DNA of 64,000 nt, from positions 62,001 to 126,000 of the forward strand of contig CAVPTI010000021.1 of assembly GCA_963708775.1 (NCBI GenBank), in the 5' to 3' direction. This stretch comes from JAGVSR01 sp963708775. GTDB taxonomy: Bacteria > Pseudomonadota > Alphaproteobacteria > Rhizobiales > Hyphomicrobiaceae. Shown in pieces: positions 39,689 to 49,005 of the stretch. Position 1 is the first letter of the stretch, and each line of letters starts with the position of its first letter. The notes beneath the pieces were generated by a model. It searched no databases. It was not told the origin of the DNA and worked only from the letters and a program-made list of their open reading frames with translations. Both the position numbers and the translations under genes were made by a program.

Positions 39689-40411
39689 ATGACGCCAGAC
39701 ATGATGAAAATCTCAGCCGCCGTCCGGGCGCTTGCGTTCGTGGAGCCGGGTATGCGGCTGGGGCTCGGGACGGGTTCAACCGCGGCGCGGTTCATCGATC
39801 TGCTGGGCCAGGAGGTCAAGAAGGGGCTCGATGTCGTCTGCGTGCCGACGTCGGAGGCAACGCGGCGGCAGGCGGAGGCGCTCGGCATCGTGCTCACGAC
39901 GCTCGACGATGTTCCGTTTCTCGATCTGACGATCGATGGAGCGGACGAGATCGACAAGGAACTGCGGCTCATCAAGGGCGGTGGTGGTGCGCTCCTGCGC
40001 GAGAAAATCGTGGCGACCGCGTCGGATCGCATGCTGGTGATCGCGGACGAGACGAAGATGGTCGACACGCTCGGCGCGTTTGCGCTGCCGGTCGAGGTGG
40101 TGACATTCGGGCTCAACGCCACACGCAACATGATCGAGATGCTGGCGGCGGATGCCGGGTGTCAGGGCGACATCAGGCTGCGCGTGAAGCCGGACGGCCA
40201 GGTGTTCACGACCGACAGCGGCAATGTGATCTTCGACTGCCATTTCGGGCGCATCGATGACCCGGAAAGCCTGGACGAGGCGCTGAAATTCATACCCGGC
40301 GTCGTGGAGAACGGTCTGTTTCTCGGGATTGCGGATGCGGCCGTGATCGGCGGACGCGAAGGCATCAGCGTTTTGTCCGCCACTTATGGCGAAGAAGCCG
40401 AAGCCAACTGA
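39689..40411 (+). CDS. rpiA: Ribose-5-phosphate isomerase A
   Basis: Converts ribose-5-phosphate and ribulose-5-phosphate in the pentose phosphate pathway. An intact protein of 240 residues from the ATG at 39689. Landmarks are RLGLGTGSTAARFIDLLG, DLTIDGADEIDKELRLIKGG, GGALLREKIVA and the C-terminal GVVENGLFLGIADAAVIGG. An in-frame upstream start at 39641 is unlikely, since the family begins near MTPDMMKISAA. DUF2059 and glutathione reductase genes follow closely on the same strand. Confidence 0.94.
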   Translation: MTPDMMKISAAVRALAFVEPGMRLGLGTGSTAARFIDLLGQEVKKGLDVVCVPTSEATRRQAEALGIVLTTLDDVPFLDLTIDGADEIDKELRLIKGGGGALLREKIVATASDRMLVIADETKMVDTLGAFALPVEVVTFGLNATRNMIEMLAADAGCQGDIRLRVKPDGQVFTTDSGNVIFDCHFGRIDDPESLDEALKFIPGVVENGLFLGIADAAVIGGREGISVLSATYGEEAEAN

Positions 40412-40446
40412 ATTTTTGAAGTCATTCCCCATTGGAGACGAACGCC

Positions 40447-40966
40447 ATGACGTCATCGCGCGGATTTCTTGCCGGAGCAATTCTTGCGCCAGTGGCGCTG
40501 ATTTCGGCTTTCTCGGCCGGGTTGGTGATGGCGGAGGCGCAGAAGCCGGCGGAGGCGAGCCTGTCGGCGGCGCGTGAGTTGATCATGGCGACCGGTGCTT
40601 CGAAACAGTTCGAGGCCGTGGTGCCGATGATGGTGAAGCAGCTCGAGCCCATCCTGCTGCAGATGGCGCCGGGCAAGGAAGCCGAGATCAAGGAGATCGC
40701 AGGGCTCATCGTTCAGCGCTTTTCGGAGCGAAAGTCCGAGATGATGGAGCATCATCGCGAACATCTATGCTTCGAAATTGTCGGAAGCGGAAATGAAGGA
40801 TCTCACCGCGTTCTTCTCAAAAGGCGCAGGAGCGGCGTTCATCGCCAAGCAGCCCGAGATTTTGACCGAGAGCATGGCGGCCGGTCAGCAGTGGGGCCAG
40901 AAGATCGGCGTCGAGATCGAGCAGCAGATCCGGGACGAACTGCAAAAGCGCGGCATCAAGATCTAG
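40447..40966 (+). CDS. DUF2059 exported protein (apparent frameshift)
   Basis: A protein of about 172 residues. The N-terminus MTSSRGFLAGAILAPVALIS is a signal peptide. The first part of the DUF2059 domain follows (ARELIMATGASKQFEAVVPM, MVKQLEPILLQMAPGKEAEI). After a shift near 40762 it continues IYASKLSEAEMKDLTAFFSKG, the most typical DUF2059 segment, to AAFIAKQPEI and the end ELQKRGIKI at 40966. The family is exported and widespread, with no known function. It sits between rpiA and gor with only short gaps (35 and 6 bp), so co-transcription is likely. Confidence 0.82.
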
Positions 40967-40972
40967 CCATTC

Positions 40973-42331
40973 ATGACCAGTTTCGACTTTGACCTTTTCG
41001 TCATCGGTGGCGGTTCGGGCGGTGTGCGCGCGGCGCGCATCGCGGCCGGGTACGGCGCGCGGGTGGCCATTGCCGAAGAGAGCCGGTTTGGCGGAACGTG
41101 CGTGATCCGCGGCTGCGTGCCGAAGAAACTGATGGTCTATGCGTCGCGCTATTCGAGCGACTTTCAGGACGCCCGTGGGTTCGGCTGGGAGACGGGGACG
41201 CCTGTCTTCGACTGGAACGACGTTGATCGCTGCGAAAGACAAAGAGATCGCGCGGCTCGAGGGGCTTTACCGCAAGGGGCAGGAGAGCGCCGGCGTCTCG
41301 ATCTTCGATGAGCGCGCGTTTGTTTCGGGGCCGAACGCGGTGACGCTTTCCAGCGGCCGCACGGTTTCGGCGGCGAAGATCCTCATCGCGACAGGCGGGT
41401 TGCCGAACGTCGATGCGTCGCTGCGCGGGTGTGGAGCACGTCATCACGTCGAACGAGGTGTTCGATCTGACGGAACAGCCGCGCCGGATCGTGGTGGCGG
41501 GCGGCGGGTATATCGCGGTGGAATTCGCGTCGATCTTCGCCGGGCTCGGGTCGGAAGTGACGCTCATCTATCGAGGAGAAAAGGTGCTGCGCGGCTTCGA
41601 TATGGGGCTGCGCGACGGGCTTATGGAAGCGATGGCCGCGCGCGGCGTTCGGACTGGTGATGGGCGATGTCTTCACCAACATCGAGAAGCGGGAGGCATC
41701 GATCGTCGGCACAACGCGAAGCGGCGAAGTTCTCATGGCGGATCAGATCCTGTTTGCGATCGGCCGTTCGCCGAACACGCGATCGCTCGGTTTGGAGACG
41801 GCGGGCGTGAAGCTGGATGCGGTGGGCGCGGTCGTCGTCGATACGTTTTCGCAATCGAACGTTCCGAGCATCTTTGCTGTGGGCGATGTGACCAACCGCG
41901 TGAACCTGACGCCCGTCGCTATCCGTGAAGGGCACGCGTTCGCCGATACGCAATTCGGCGGCAAGCCGTGGTCGACGAGTTACGAGAACATCCCAACGGC
42001 TGTGTTTACGACGCCGGAGATCGGCACCGTGGGTTGTCGGAAGAGGCGGCGCGCGCATGTACGGCGCAGGTGGACGTTTACGAAACGCGGTTCCGGCCGA
42101 TGCGCAACGTGCTTGCCGGCCGTGATGAGCGCACGCACATGAAGCTCGTGGTGGATGCGCACGAGCGGCCAGGTGCTTGGCGTGCACATGCTGGGGCCGG
42201 ATGCGGCGGAGATGGTGCAGATGGCGGCGATCGCACTCAATCTGAGCGCCACCAAGGCCGACTTTGACCGCACCATGGCCTTGCATCCGAGCGCGGCAGA
42301 AGAACTCGTCACCTTGCGCACGAAGCGCTGA
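40973..42331 (+). CDS. gor: Glutathione-disulfide reductase (apparent frameshifts)
   Basis: Flavoenzyme that reduces glutathione disulfide with NADPH. Landmarks are the FAD motif VIGGGSGGVRAARIAAGYGA, the redox disulfide GGTCVIRGCVPKK, the NADPH-site region RIVVAGGGYIAVEFASIFAG, IFAVGDVTNRVNLTPVAIREG, and the C-terminal dimer residues HPSAAEELVTLRTKR (end 42331). At GGG 41427-41429 one base fewer gives GVEHVITSNEVFDL. Other shifts lie near 41222, 41645 and 42040-42160. The total is about 453 codons, the usual Gor length. The start ATG is 6 bp after the DUF2059 stop. Confidence 0.9.
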
Positions 42332-42394
42332 GCGGCTTCTAAGAGTTGCGCAAACCGCGCGCCGCTGGCGCCGGCAAAGGTGAAGAGGCAACTC

Positions 42395-43153
42395 ATGGGC
42401 CGCCTGCAGGACAAAGATCGCGCTGGTGACGGGCTCCGGCAATGGCATCGGGCGGGCAACCGCGGAGGCGTTCGCGGCGGAGGGTGCGTTCGTTTACGTG
42501 ACGGATCTCGATGGGGCGGCGGCGGAGACTGTTGCGGCGGGCATCGTGGCGAAGGGCGGCAGGGCGGCGGCGGCGGCGATGGATGTTTCCAAGGGGCAGG
42601 ATGTCTCGGCCGTGATGCGGCGCGTCCAATCGGAGCATGGGCGGCTCGATGTTCTTGTCAACAACGCGGGCTTGAATGTTCGCGGCGACTTCCGGCATTT
42701 GACGGACGCGGACTGGGTGAAGATCCGCGAAGTGAACCTCGATGGTGTGGTGCGCGTCGCCAGGGATGCCTTCGATTTGCTGCGCACATCGCAATCGGCT
42801 TCGCTCATCAATGTCGCGTCGATCATGGGCAGCAAAGGTTTGCGGCAGCTCGTCGGTTATTCGGCGACGAAAGGTGCGGTTGTTGCGCTGACGAAAGGGC
42901 CTCGCGTTCGAGTATGCGCCATTCAAGATCCGAGTGAATACGCTGTCGCCTGGATACATCGAGACCGCGCTGACCGAACGGATCCTGCGCAACCCCGTCA
43001 TTTGAGAAATGGCTCATCGATCGGACGCTTCTGAAGCGGCTCGGGACGGTGGACGACATCGCGAAGGCGGCTTTGTTTCTGGCGTCCGACGATAGCGCCT
43101 ACATGACGGGGTCGGAACTGGTCGTCGATGGCGGGATGACAGCGTCGCTCTAG
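42395..43153 (+). CDS. Short-chain dehydrogenase/reductase (apparent frameshifts)
   Basis: A classical SDR of about 252 residues. If one A is dropped from AAA 42413-42415, the start reads MGRLQDKIALVTGSGNGIGR, the standard cofactor motif. NNAG and the catalytic YSATKGAV are in the main frame. One G fewer at 42897-42899 gives LTKGLAFEYAPFKIRVN, and one C fewer at 42993-42996 gives RNPSFEKWLIDRTLLKRLG. The end TGSELVVDGGMTASL at 43153 is the typical SDR C-terminus. It follows gor by 64 bp on the same strand. The substrate is unknown; the sequence resembles the FabG/glucose-dehydrogenase-like group. Confidence 0.9.
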
Positions 43154-43220
43154 CTTGCTGCGCCGCAATACGGCCACATGCGTGTGATGCCAAGGCCTTG
43201 ATTTATGGAGGGCCTTTCCG

Positions 43221-44006
43221 ATGAGACGGCAACGAGCGCGGACGGCGGCCTCAGTTGGGGCAAGCGCATGTGGGCTGGGGCGGCTGTCGCTGATGGCGGC
43301 GCTCGCGCTGGCCATCGCACCGGCGCGGGCGGACATTTACGATCTCGATCCCGAGCATACCGAGGTGCGGTTCTCGTGGGACCATCTCGGGCTCTCGCGC
43401 CAGAGTGGGCGCTTCACGGATTTGAAGGGCGTGGTCAACTTCAATTCCAGCAATCCGGCGACCAGCACCGTCGAGGTGACGATCCCGCTCCAGGGTATTC
43501 AGACGGGCGTGAAGAAGCTCGATGAGCATCTTCTGACGTCGCGCGAGTTCTTCAACCCGGACGCTCACCCCAACATCACGTTCAAGAGCGTGAGCGTGAC
43601 GCCGACGGGCCAGCGGACGGCGGAGGTGACGGGCGAATTGTCGATCAACGGGATTGCGCGGCCGGTCGTGCTGGATGTGATCTGGAACTTTTCCGGTGAG
43701 CATCCGCTGTCGTCGATCAATCCCACTTACGCCGGCGTTTATGCGTCAGGGTTCTCGGCCAAGACCCAGATCCGGCGGTCGGATTGGGGACTGACCCGGA
43801 CGATCCCGTTCGTTTCGGACGAGATCCGCATCACGATCGAAACGGAAATGTATCGTCGCGCGCTGCCGCTGGTTGCCGATCCGGCGGAAACGCTTGATCC
43901 TAGCCGGGATACGGCGACTGCGGGCGATACCACGCCGCCCTGGTCGGCCCCCGAAGTGCCCACGACGATCCCTGCGCTCCCTGGGGCGGTTGAACGGCTG
44001 CCGTAA
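43221..44006 (+). CDS. YceI-family exported protein
   Basis: An intact 261-residue protein. The N-terminal basic part and LSLMAALALAIAPARA make a signal peptide. The YceI lipocalin-like barrel follows: YDLDPEHTEVRFSWDHLGLS, LKGVVNFNSSNPATSTVEV, HLLTSREFFNPDAHPNITF and AKTQIRRSDWGLTRTIPFVS. YceI barrels bind long isoprenoid-like lipids in the periplasm. After about residue 215 a Pro/Thr-rich tail of about 45 residues (TTPPWSAPEVPTTIPALPG) is added beyond the domain, longer than in a minimal YceI protein. No ubiquinone or cytochrome b561 partner lies next to it. Confidence 0.9.
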   Translation: MRRQRARTAASVGASACGLGRLSLMAALALAIAPARADIYDLDPEHTEVRFSWDHLGLSRQSGRFTDLKGVVNFNSSNPATSTVEVTIPLQGIQTGVKKLDEHLLTSREFFNPDAHPNITFKSVSVTPTGQRTAEVTGELSINGIARPVVLDVIWNFSGEHPLSSINPTYAGVYASGFSAKTQIRRSDWGLTRTIPFVSDEIRITIETEMYRRALPLVADPAETLDPSRDTATAGDTTPPWSAPEVPTTIPALPGAVERLP

Positions 44007-44187
44007 TCGGCCTGCCGTTGTTGATGCACCCGGCTGGCGAAACCTGTCCGGCCTTCTGGCGCGGCCGGGCGCTTTGTCGTATAAGAACCAGAACGGCAAG
44101 CGAACGGTTCGGGTCGTCGGAACTTGCGGAGGCGGTGGGGCCTCTCGCGAGACGACGACGGTTTCATTTTTTGCGGAGTTACGTGCC

Positions 44188-45577
44188 ATGGCGGCAAACT
44201 GGTCCCCGGAGAGCTGGCGCTCAAAACCGATCGTCCAGGTTCCAGACTATCCGGATGCGAAGGCGCTCGCCGACGCAGAGGCTCGGCTTGCAACCTTCCC
44301 GCCTCTGGTTTTCGCAGGCGAAGCGCGCGATCTGAAGAAGACGCTTGCGCAGGTCTGCGAGGGCCACGGCTTTCTACTGCAAGGCGGCGACTGCGCCGAA
44401 AGCTTTCTCGAGCATCGCGCCGACAACATCCGCGACTTCTTCCGCGTCTTCCTGCAAATGGCGGTCGTGCTGACGTATGCCGGCGGCAGCCCGGTGGTGA
44501 AGGTCGGGCGCATCGCCGGTCAGTTCGCAAAGCCCCGGTCGTCGCCGAACGAAAAGCGCGGTGACGTCGAGCTTCCGAGCTACCGCGGCGACATCATCAA
44601 TGGCCCGGAGTTCACGCCGGCAGCGCGTATTCCCGATCCGCAGCGACAGATCGAGGCCTATCGCCAGTCGGCGGCGACGCTGAACCTCATCCGCGCGTTC
44701 GCGACCGGCGGCTATGCGGATCTGGAGCGCGTGCACCAGTGGAACATGGGCTTCGTGCAGGACAGCCCGCAGGGGCATCGCTATCAGGAACTGGCGGACC
44801 GGATCACCGAGACGCTCGGCTTCATGCGCGCATGCGGCATCACGAGCGAGAACACGCCGCAGCTGCGCGCGACGAGTTTCTACACGAGCCACGAAGCGCT
44901 GCTGCTCGGCTATGAGGAGGCGCTGACGCGGCGGGATTCGACCAGCGGTGATTGGTATGCCACGAGCGGGCACATGCTGTGGATCGGCGACCGCACGCGG
45001 CAGCCTGACCATGCGCACGTGGAGTATTTCCGCGGCATCAAGAACCCGATCGGTTTGAAGTGCGGTCCGACCTGGAAGCCGGACGGGCTCCTGAAGCTGA
45101 TCGAGACGCTCGATCCGAAGAACGAGCCGGGCCGTCTGACGCTGATCTGCCGCTTCGGTCACGACAAGGTCGAGAAGCATCTGCCGAAGCTCATCCGCGC
45201 GGTGGAGAGGGCCGGGCGCAAGGTCGTGTGGTCGTGCGATCCCATGCATGGAAACACGATTTCGGCGGCGACGGGCTTCAAGACGCGTCCGTTCGATCGC
45301 ATCCTCAAGGAGGTTGAAGCCTTCTTCGATGTGCATCGCGCGGAAGGCACACATGCCGGCGGCATCCACGTCGAGATGACGGGGCAGAACGTGACGGAGT
45401 GCACCGGCGGGGCGACTGCGATCTCGGAAGCCGAACTTGCAGGATCGCTATCACACGCATTGCGATCCACGGCTCAATGCGGATCAGGCGCTGGAGCTGG
45501 CATTCCTCGTGGCCGAGCGGATGAAGCAGGAGCGCTTGGCGCGGACCGTGGCGGAGCCGGTGCAGGCGGCGGAGTAA
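44188..45577 (+). CDS. 3-deoxy-7-phosphoheptulonate synthase, class II (one apparent frameshift)
   Basis: First enzyme of the shikimate pathway, joining phosphoenolpyruvate and erythrose-4-phosphate. The start MAANWSPESWRSKPIVQVPD and the segments GHGFLLQGGDCAESF, GRIAGQFAKPRSSPNE, PSYRGDIINGPEFT and HNPIGLKCGPTWKPDG-like residues (IKNPIGLKCGPTWKPDG) are those of plant-type class II DAHP synthases. VWSCDPMHGNTISA and GGIHVEMTGQNVTECTGG hold metal and substrate ligands. Near 45445 the frame shifts to DRYHTHCDPRLNADQALELA and the end QAAE at 45577. Length about 463 is right. The ATG at 44188 is chosen. A terminator follows. Confidence 0.93.
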
Positions 45578-45605
45578 GTCGCACTCGACCCACCGTCGAA
45601 CCCAT

Positions 45606-45643
45606 AAGCGCCGCGGGCCATCAGGTCTGCGGCGCTTCTTTTT
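45606..45643 (+). terminator. Rho-independent terminator after the DAHP synthase gene
   Basis: Nine-base arms AAGCGCCGC (45606-45614) and GCGGCGCTT (45629-45637) pair perfectly and are followed by CTTTTT. It starts 28 bp after the DAHP synthase stop and overlaps the end of the convergent permease gene. Confidence 0.8.
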
Positions 45644-46955
45644 GGCGGGAGTTCAACCAGTAGAGGCCCAAGATGCCGGCGATCAGAATGCCGGCGATGA
45701 GCGGTGCAATGATGTCGCCGGTCACCACGCGCACGACGATCAGCACGATGCACAACACGCAACCCAGAGCTGGAACGAAGTCGGGGATTTCGAAACGGCC
45801 TTTCGGTTCGCCGGGGCGACGCTTGAGGACGAAGAGGGCCGCGTTGACCATGGCGAACGTGAACAGGAGGAGCAGCACGGTGGCGGATGCGAGTTCGGAA
45901 ACGCCGGCCGACAGCATCAGGGGAGCCAGAAGCGCGAACAGGATCAGAATGGCGATGTGGGGCGTCTGCCGCTTGGCGTGAACGCGGCCGACGATCACGG
46001 GGAGCAGGCCCTGGTTCGACATGCCGTACAGCATGCGCGAGGCGGTCACGTAGTTGACCAGCGCGGTGTTGGCGACGGCGAACATGGTGATTGCGACGAG
46101 GGCGAACGCGGGGAATGCCGGGGCGGCTCTTTCCATGACGGCGGCGAGAGGTGCGGCGGCCGTCGCGAGTTCGTTGTAGGGCACAACGGAAACGGCTGAG
46201 ATCGCCACGGCGATGTAGAGCACCGTGGCAAGAAACATCGCGGAGACCAGCGCGATGGGGATGGTCGTCTCAGGGTTCTTCACTTCCTCGGCGACGTTGT
46301 AGGTATCCTCGAAGCCGATGAAGGCGAAGAAGGTCAGGATCGAACCTTGGAGAATAAGGAGCGCGGTGCCGACATCGGCCTTTTCAGGAGGTGTCTCAAA
46401 ATAGTTGACGCTGCCCCAGAAACTGAAGCTGACCGCGATCACGATGAGAAGACCGCCCGCCTCGATCAGCGTGCAGACGACGTTGACCCACATGCTTTCC
46501 CGGATGCCACGAAACACAATGCCGGCCATGATCAGCAGAAAGCCGAGGGCGAGGGCTTCGATCGGCACGCTCTGCCAGCCCAGGAGTTGCGCCATGTTGG
46601 TCGCAAAGACCCGCGATTGGGTGGCGACTGATGTCATCCCGGAGCATACGAGGGCCAGTCCGACCAGAAATGAAATGACGGGGAGGCCGAATGCGCGGTC
46701 TGTCACATAAGCCGCTCCGCCGGCGCGTGGATAGCGGGAGCCAAGTGAAGCGTAGCTGAGGGCGGTCAGAAGGGCGGCACAGAGGGCGGCCACGAAGGAC
46801 AGCCAAACCGCGTTGCCGACAACGCCGGCGGCTTTCCCCACGAGGGCATAGATCCCCGAGCCAAGCATGCTGCCGAGACCATAGAGGGTCAGCTCGAACG
46901 GACCCACGGCGCGCTTGAGCTGAGGGTTGGCGGTCTCAGGCATTTGGCTGCTCAA
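45621..46955 (-). CDS. APC-superfamily amino-acid permease
   Basis: An intact 444-residue inner-membrane transporter. The first helix carries the APC motif LTLYGLGSMLGSGIYALVG with the GSGI substrate-binding loop. About twelve hydrophobic segments follow, including TFFAFIGFEDTYNVAEEVKN in helix 6, the usual place for the conserved acidic residue after the 'FAFIGFE' motif. The substrate is unknown; the sequence is cationic or neutral amino-acid permease-like. I choose the TTG at 46955 because GGAG lies 8 bases upstream; an in-frame ATG at 46943 is the alternative. It converges on the DAHP synthase gene. Confidence 0.9.
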   Translation of the reverse strand: MSSQMPETANPQLKRAVGPFELTLYGLGSMLGSGIYALVGKAAGVVGNAVWLSFVAALCAALLTALSYASLGSRYPRAGGAAYVTDRAFGLPVISFLVGLALVCSGMTSVATQSRVFATNMAQLLGWQSVPIEALALGFLLIMAGIVFRGIRESMWVNVVCTLIEAGGLLIVIAVSFSFWGSVNYFETPPEKADVGTALLILQGSILTFFAFIGFEDTYNVAEEVKNPETTIPIALVSAMFLATVLYIAVAISAVSVVPYNELATAAAPLAAVMERAAPAFPAFALVAITMFAVANTALVNYVTASRMLYGMSNQGLLPVIVGRVHAKRQTPHIAILILFALLAPLMLSAGVSELASATVLLLLFTFAMVNAALFVLKRRPGEPKGRFEIPDFVPALGCVLCIVLIVVRVVTGDIIAPLIAGILIAGILGLYWLNSRQKEAPQT

Positions 46956-47055
46956 TTCGCGGTCTCCGCCGAGATGACATAGAGTGTTTGAACGTGGGAC
47001 ATTGGACTGGGTTTATGGCACGATAGCAGCTGGACAGCGGAGTTATTCCACCCTG

Positions 47056-47210
47056 ATGTCGCGTATCGTAGCCTGTGTGCGGTCGGTATTCTGATGGCCG
47101 CTTTCCCAGCGGTGACCGGGTCATCGATCGTTGCTCGCATTCAAGATGGCAGTGCGGACGTTTGCTGGTCACCGGACAATGAATGGCCGGTCCCCTGCGA
47201 TGAAGAATAG
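47056..47210 (+). CDS. Possible small secreted protein (needs one frameshift)
   Basis: The 304-bp gap between the permease gene and nadE has one candidate. From ATG 47056 the frame reads MSRIVA; after adding one base near 47075 it continues LCAVGILMAAFPAVTGSSI, together a plausible signal peptide. The rest is VARIQDGSADVCWSPDNEW and PVPCDEE, ending at TAG 47210. Two cysteines would allow one disulfide. The total is about 50 residues. Without the frameshift, only short uninformative frames exist. No family is recognised; the rest of the gap holds nothing I can support. Confidence 0.3.
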
Positions 47211-47259
47211 CCTCTTTTGCCCCGTGGACCCGGGCGCCAAGGCATCCTAAAAGCGCCGC

Positions 47260-49005
47260 ATGACCGCACCTGCCTCCAGTTTGAAGATTGCCCTTGCACA
47301 GCTCAACGCCGTTGTCGGTGACATTGCGGGCAACGTCGAGCGGATTCGTGCGGCCCGTGCGGAGGCCGCACGACTGGGTGCTGACCTGGTGGTCTTCCCG
47401 GAACTGTTCGTGACCGGTTATCCGCCGGAGGATCTGGTGTTGCGCCCGGCGTTCCAGCAGGCGGCGCTGCATGCGGTCGAAGACCTTGCCAGCACCATGG
47501 GGCCGGGGCCGGCGATCCTCACGGGCACCATCTGGCCGGAGAAGGGCCCGTCGAAGCCGCGCGTCTACAATGCGGTCGTGCTCCTCGACGAGGGTGAGGT
47601 GAAGGCGGTGCGGACGAAGGTCGAGTTGCCCAATTACGGCGTCTTCGACGAACTGCGCGTTTTCACGCCCGGTCCGCTGCCGGGGCCGGTCATGTTCAAG
47701 GGCGTCAAGATCGGTGTGCCGATCTGCGAAGACGTTTGGAAGGAGCAGGTCTGCGAGTGCCTTGCGGAATGCGGTGCGGAGATCCTGATCTCGCCCAACG
47801 GTTCGCCGTTCGATTGGCCGAAGCCGGATCTCAGGATGAACGTCGCTGTGGCACGGGTGACGGGAACCGAACTGCCGCTCGTCTATCTCAATCTCGTCGG
47901 CGGGCAGGATGAACTGGTGTTCGACGGCGCGTCGTTCGTGCTGAATGCGGACCGTTCGCTGGCCGTGCAAATGCCGGCCTGGGAAGAGAGCGTTATCCTG
48001 ACCGAGTGGGTGCGGGAGAGCGGCGGCTGGGTTTGCCGAACGGGCCCGCGCGCGAAACTGCCGGAAGGCGACGCCTCGGCCTATAGCGCTTGCGTGCTGG
48101 GCTTGCGCGATTACGTCGGCAAGAATGGTTTTCCCGGCGTCGTGCTGGGCCTGTCTGGCGGCGTCGACAGCGCGCTCGTTGCCGCCATCGCCGTTGATGC
48201 GCTCGGATCGGAACGGGTGCGCGCGGTGATGCTGCCGTACCAATACACGTCGAAGGAAAGCCTCGAGGATGCCGCAGCCTGCGCGAAGGCGCTGGGCATC
48301 GCCTATGATGTCGTTCCGATCGCAGCACCCGTGGATGGGTTTTCCGATGCTCTCGCGGATCTCTTTTCGGGCCGGAACGCCGACATCACGGAAGAGAACC
48401 TGCAGAGCCGCGCGCGCGGCACCATACTCATGGCGATCTCGAACAAATTCGGGCTCATGGTGCTGACGACCGGCAACAAGAGCGAAATGTCCGTCGGCTA
48501 CGCGACGCTCTACGGCGACATGAACGGCGGGTTCAATCCGGTGAAGGATCTCTACAAGGGCGAGGTCTATCGCTTGTGCCGATGGCGGAATGCGAACGTG
48601 CCGAAGGGTGCATTCGGTCCTGCCGGTATCGTCATTCCGGAGCGCATCCTGACTAAGGCACCGTCGGCCGAGTTGCGGCCGAACCAGACGGACCAGGACA
48701 GCCTGCCGCCGTACGACGTGCTGGACGATATTCTGTTCTGTCTTGTGGAGAAGGAAATGCCGCTGCGGGATGTGATCGCGCGGGGACACGATGCAGCAAC
48801 CGTGCAGAAGGTGGAGCGGCTGCTCTATCTCGCCGAATACAAGCGCCGTCAGGCGGCGCCGGGCGTTAAAATCTCTGCGCGCAATTTTGGACGCGACCGT
48901 CGATATCCGATTACGAACCGCTTCCGCGATACGGATATCCCTACGTCTTCGGACAGGGATGCGCGGATTGTTTTGCCGCGTGCCGATGGGGGTGATGTTT
49001 CGTGA
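47260..49005 (+). CDS. nadE: Glutamine-dependent NAD+ synthetase
   Basis: An intact 581-residue two-domain enzyme making NAD+ from deamido-NAD, ATP and glutamine. The N-terminal glutaminase (nitrilase fold) has the triad E48 (FPELF), K120 (RTKVELPNY) and C156 (GVPICEDVW). The C-terminal synthetase has the pyrophosphatase motif LGLSGGVDSALVAAI (SGGVDS at 299-304) and TTGNKSEMSVGYATLYGD. The length of about 550-580 is right for the fused form. The start is ATG 47260. Its stop overlaps the GTG start of gltX by four bases, so the two are translationally coupled. Confidence 0.95.
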   Translation: MTAPASSLKIALAQLNAVVGDIAGNVERIRAARAEAARLGADLVVFPELFVTGYPPEDLVLRPAFQQAALHAVEDLASTMGPGPAILTGTIWPEKGPSKPRVYNAVVLLDEGEVKAVRTKVELPNYGVFDELRVFTPGPLPGPVMFKGVKIGVPICEDVWKEQVCECLAECGAEILISPNGSPFDWPKPDLRMNVAVARVTGTELPLVYLNLVGGQDELVFDGASFVLNADRSLAVQMPAWEESVILTEWVRESGGWVCRTGPRAKLPEGDASAYSACVLGLRDYVGKNGFPGVVLGLSGGVDSALVAAIAVDALGSERVRAVMLPYQYTSKESLEDAAACAKALGIAYDVVPIAAPVDGFSDALADLFSGRNADITEENLQSRARGTILMAISNKFGLMVLTTGNKSEMSVGYATLYGDMNGGFNPVKDLYKGEVYRLCRWRNANVPKGAFGPAGIVIPERILTKAPSAELRPNQTDQDSLPPYDVLDDILFCLVEKEMPLRDVIARGHDAATVQKVERLLYLAEYKRRQAAPGVKISARNFGRDRRYPITNRFRDTDIPTSSDRDARIVLPRADGGDVS

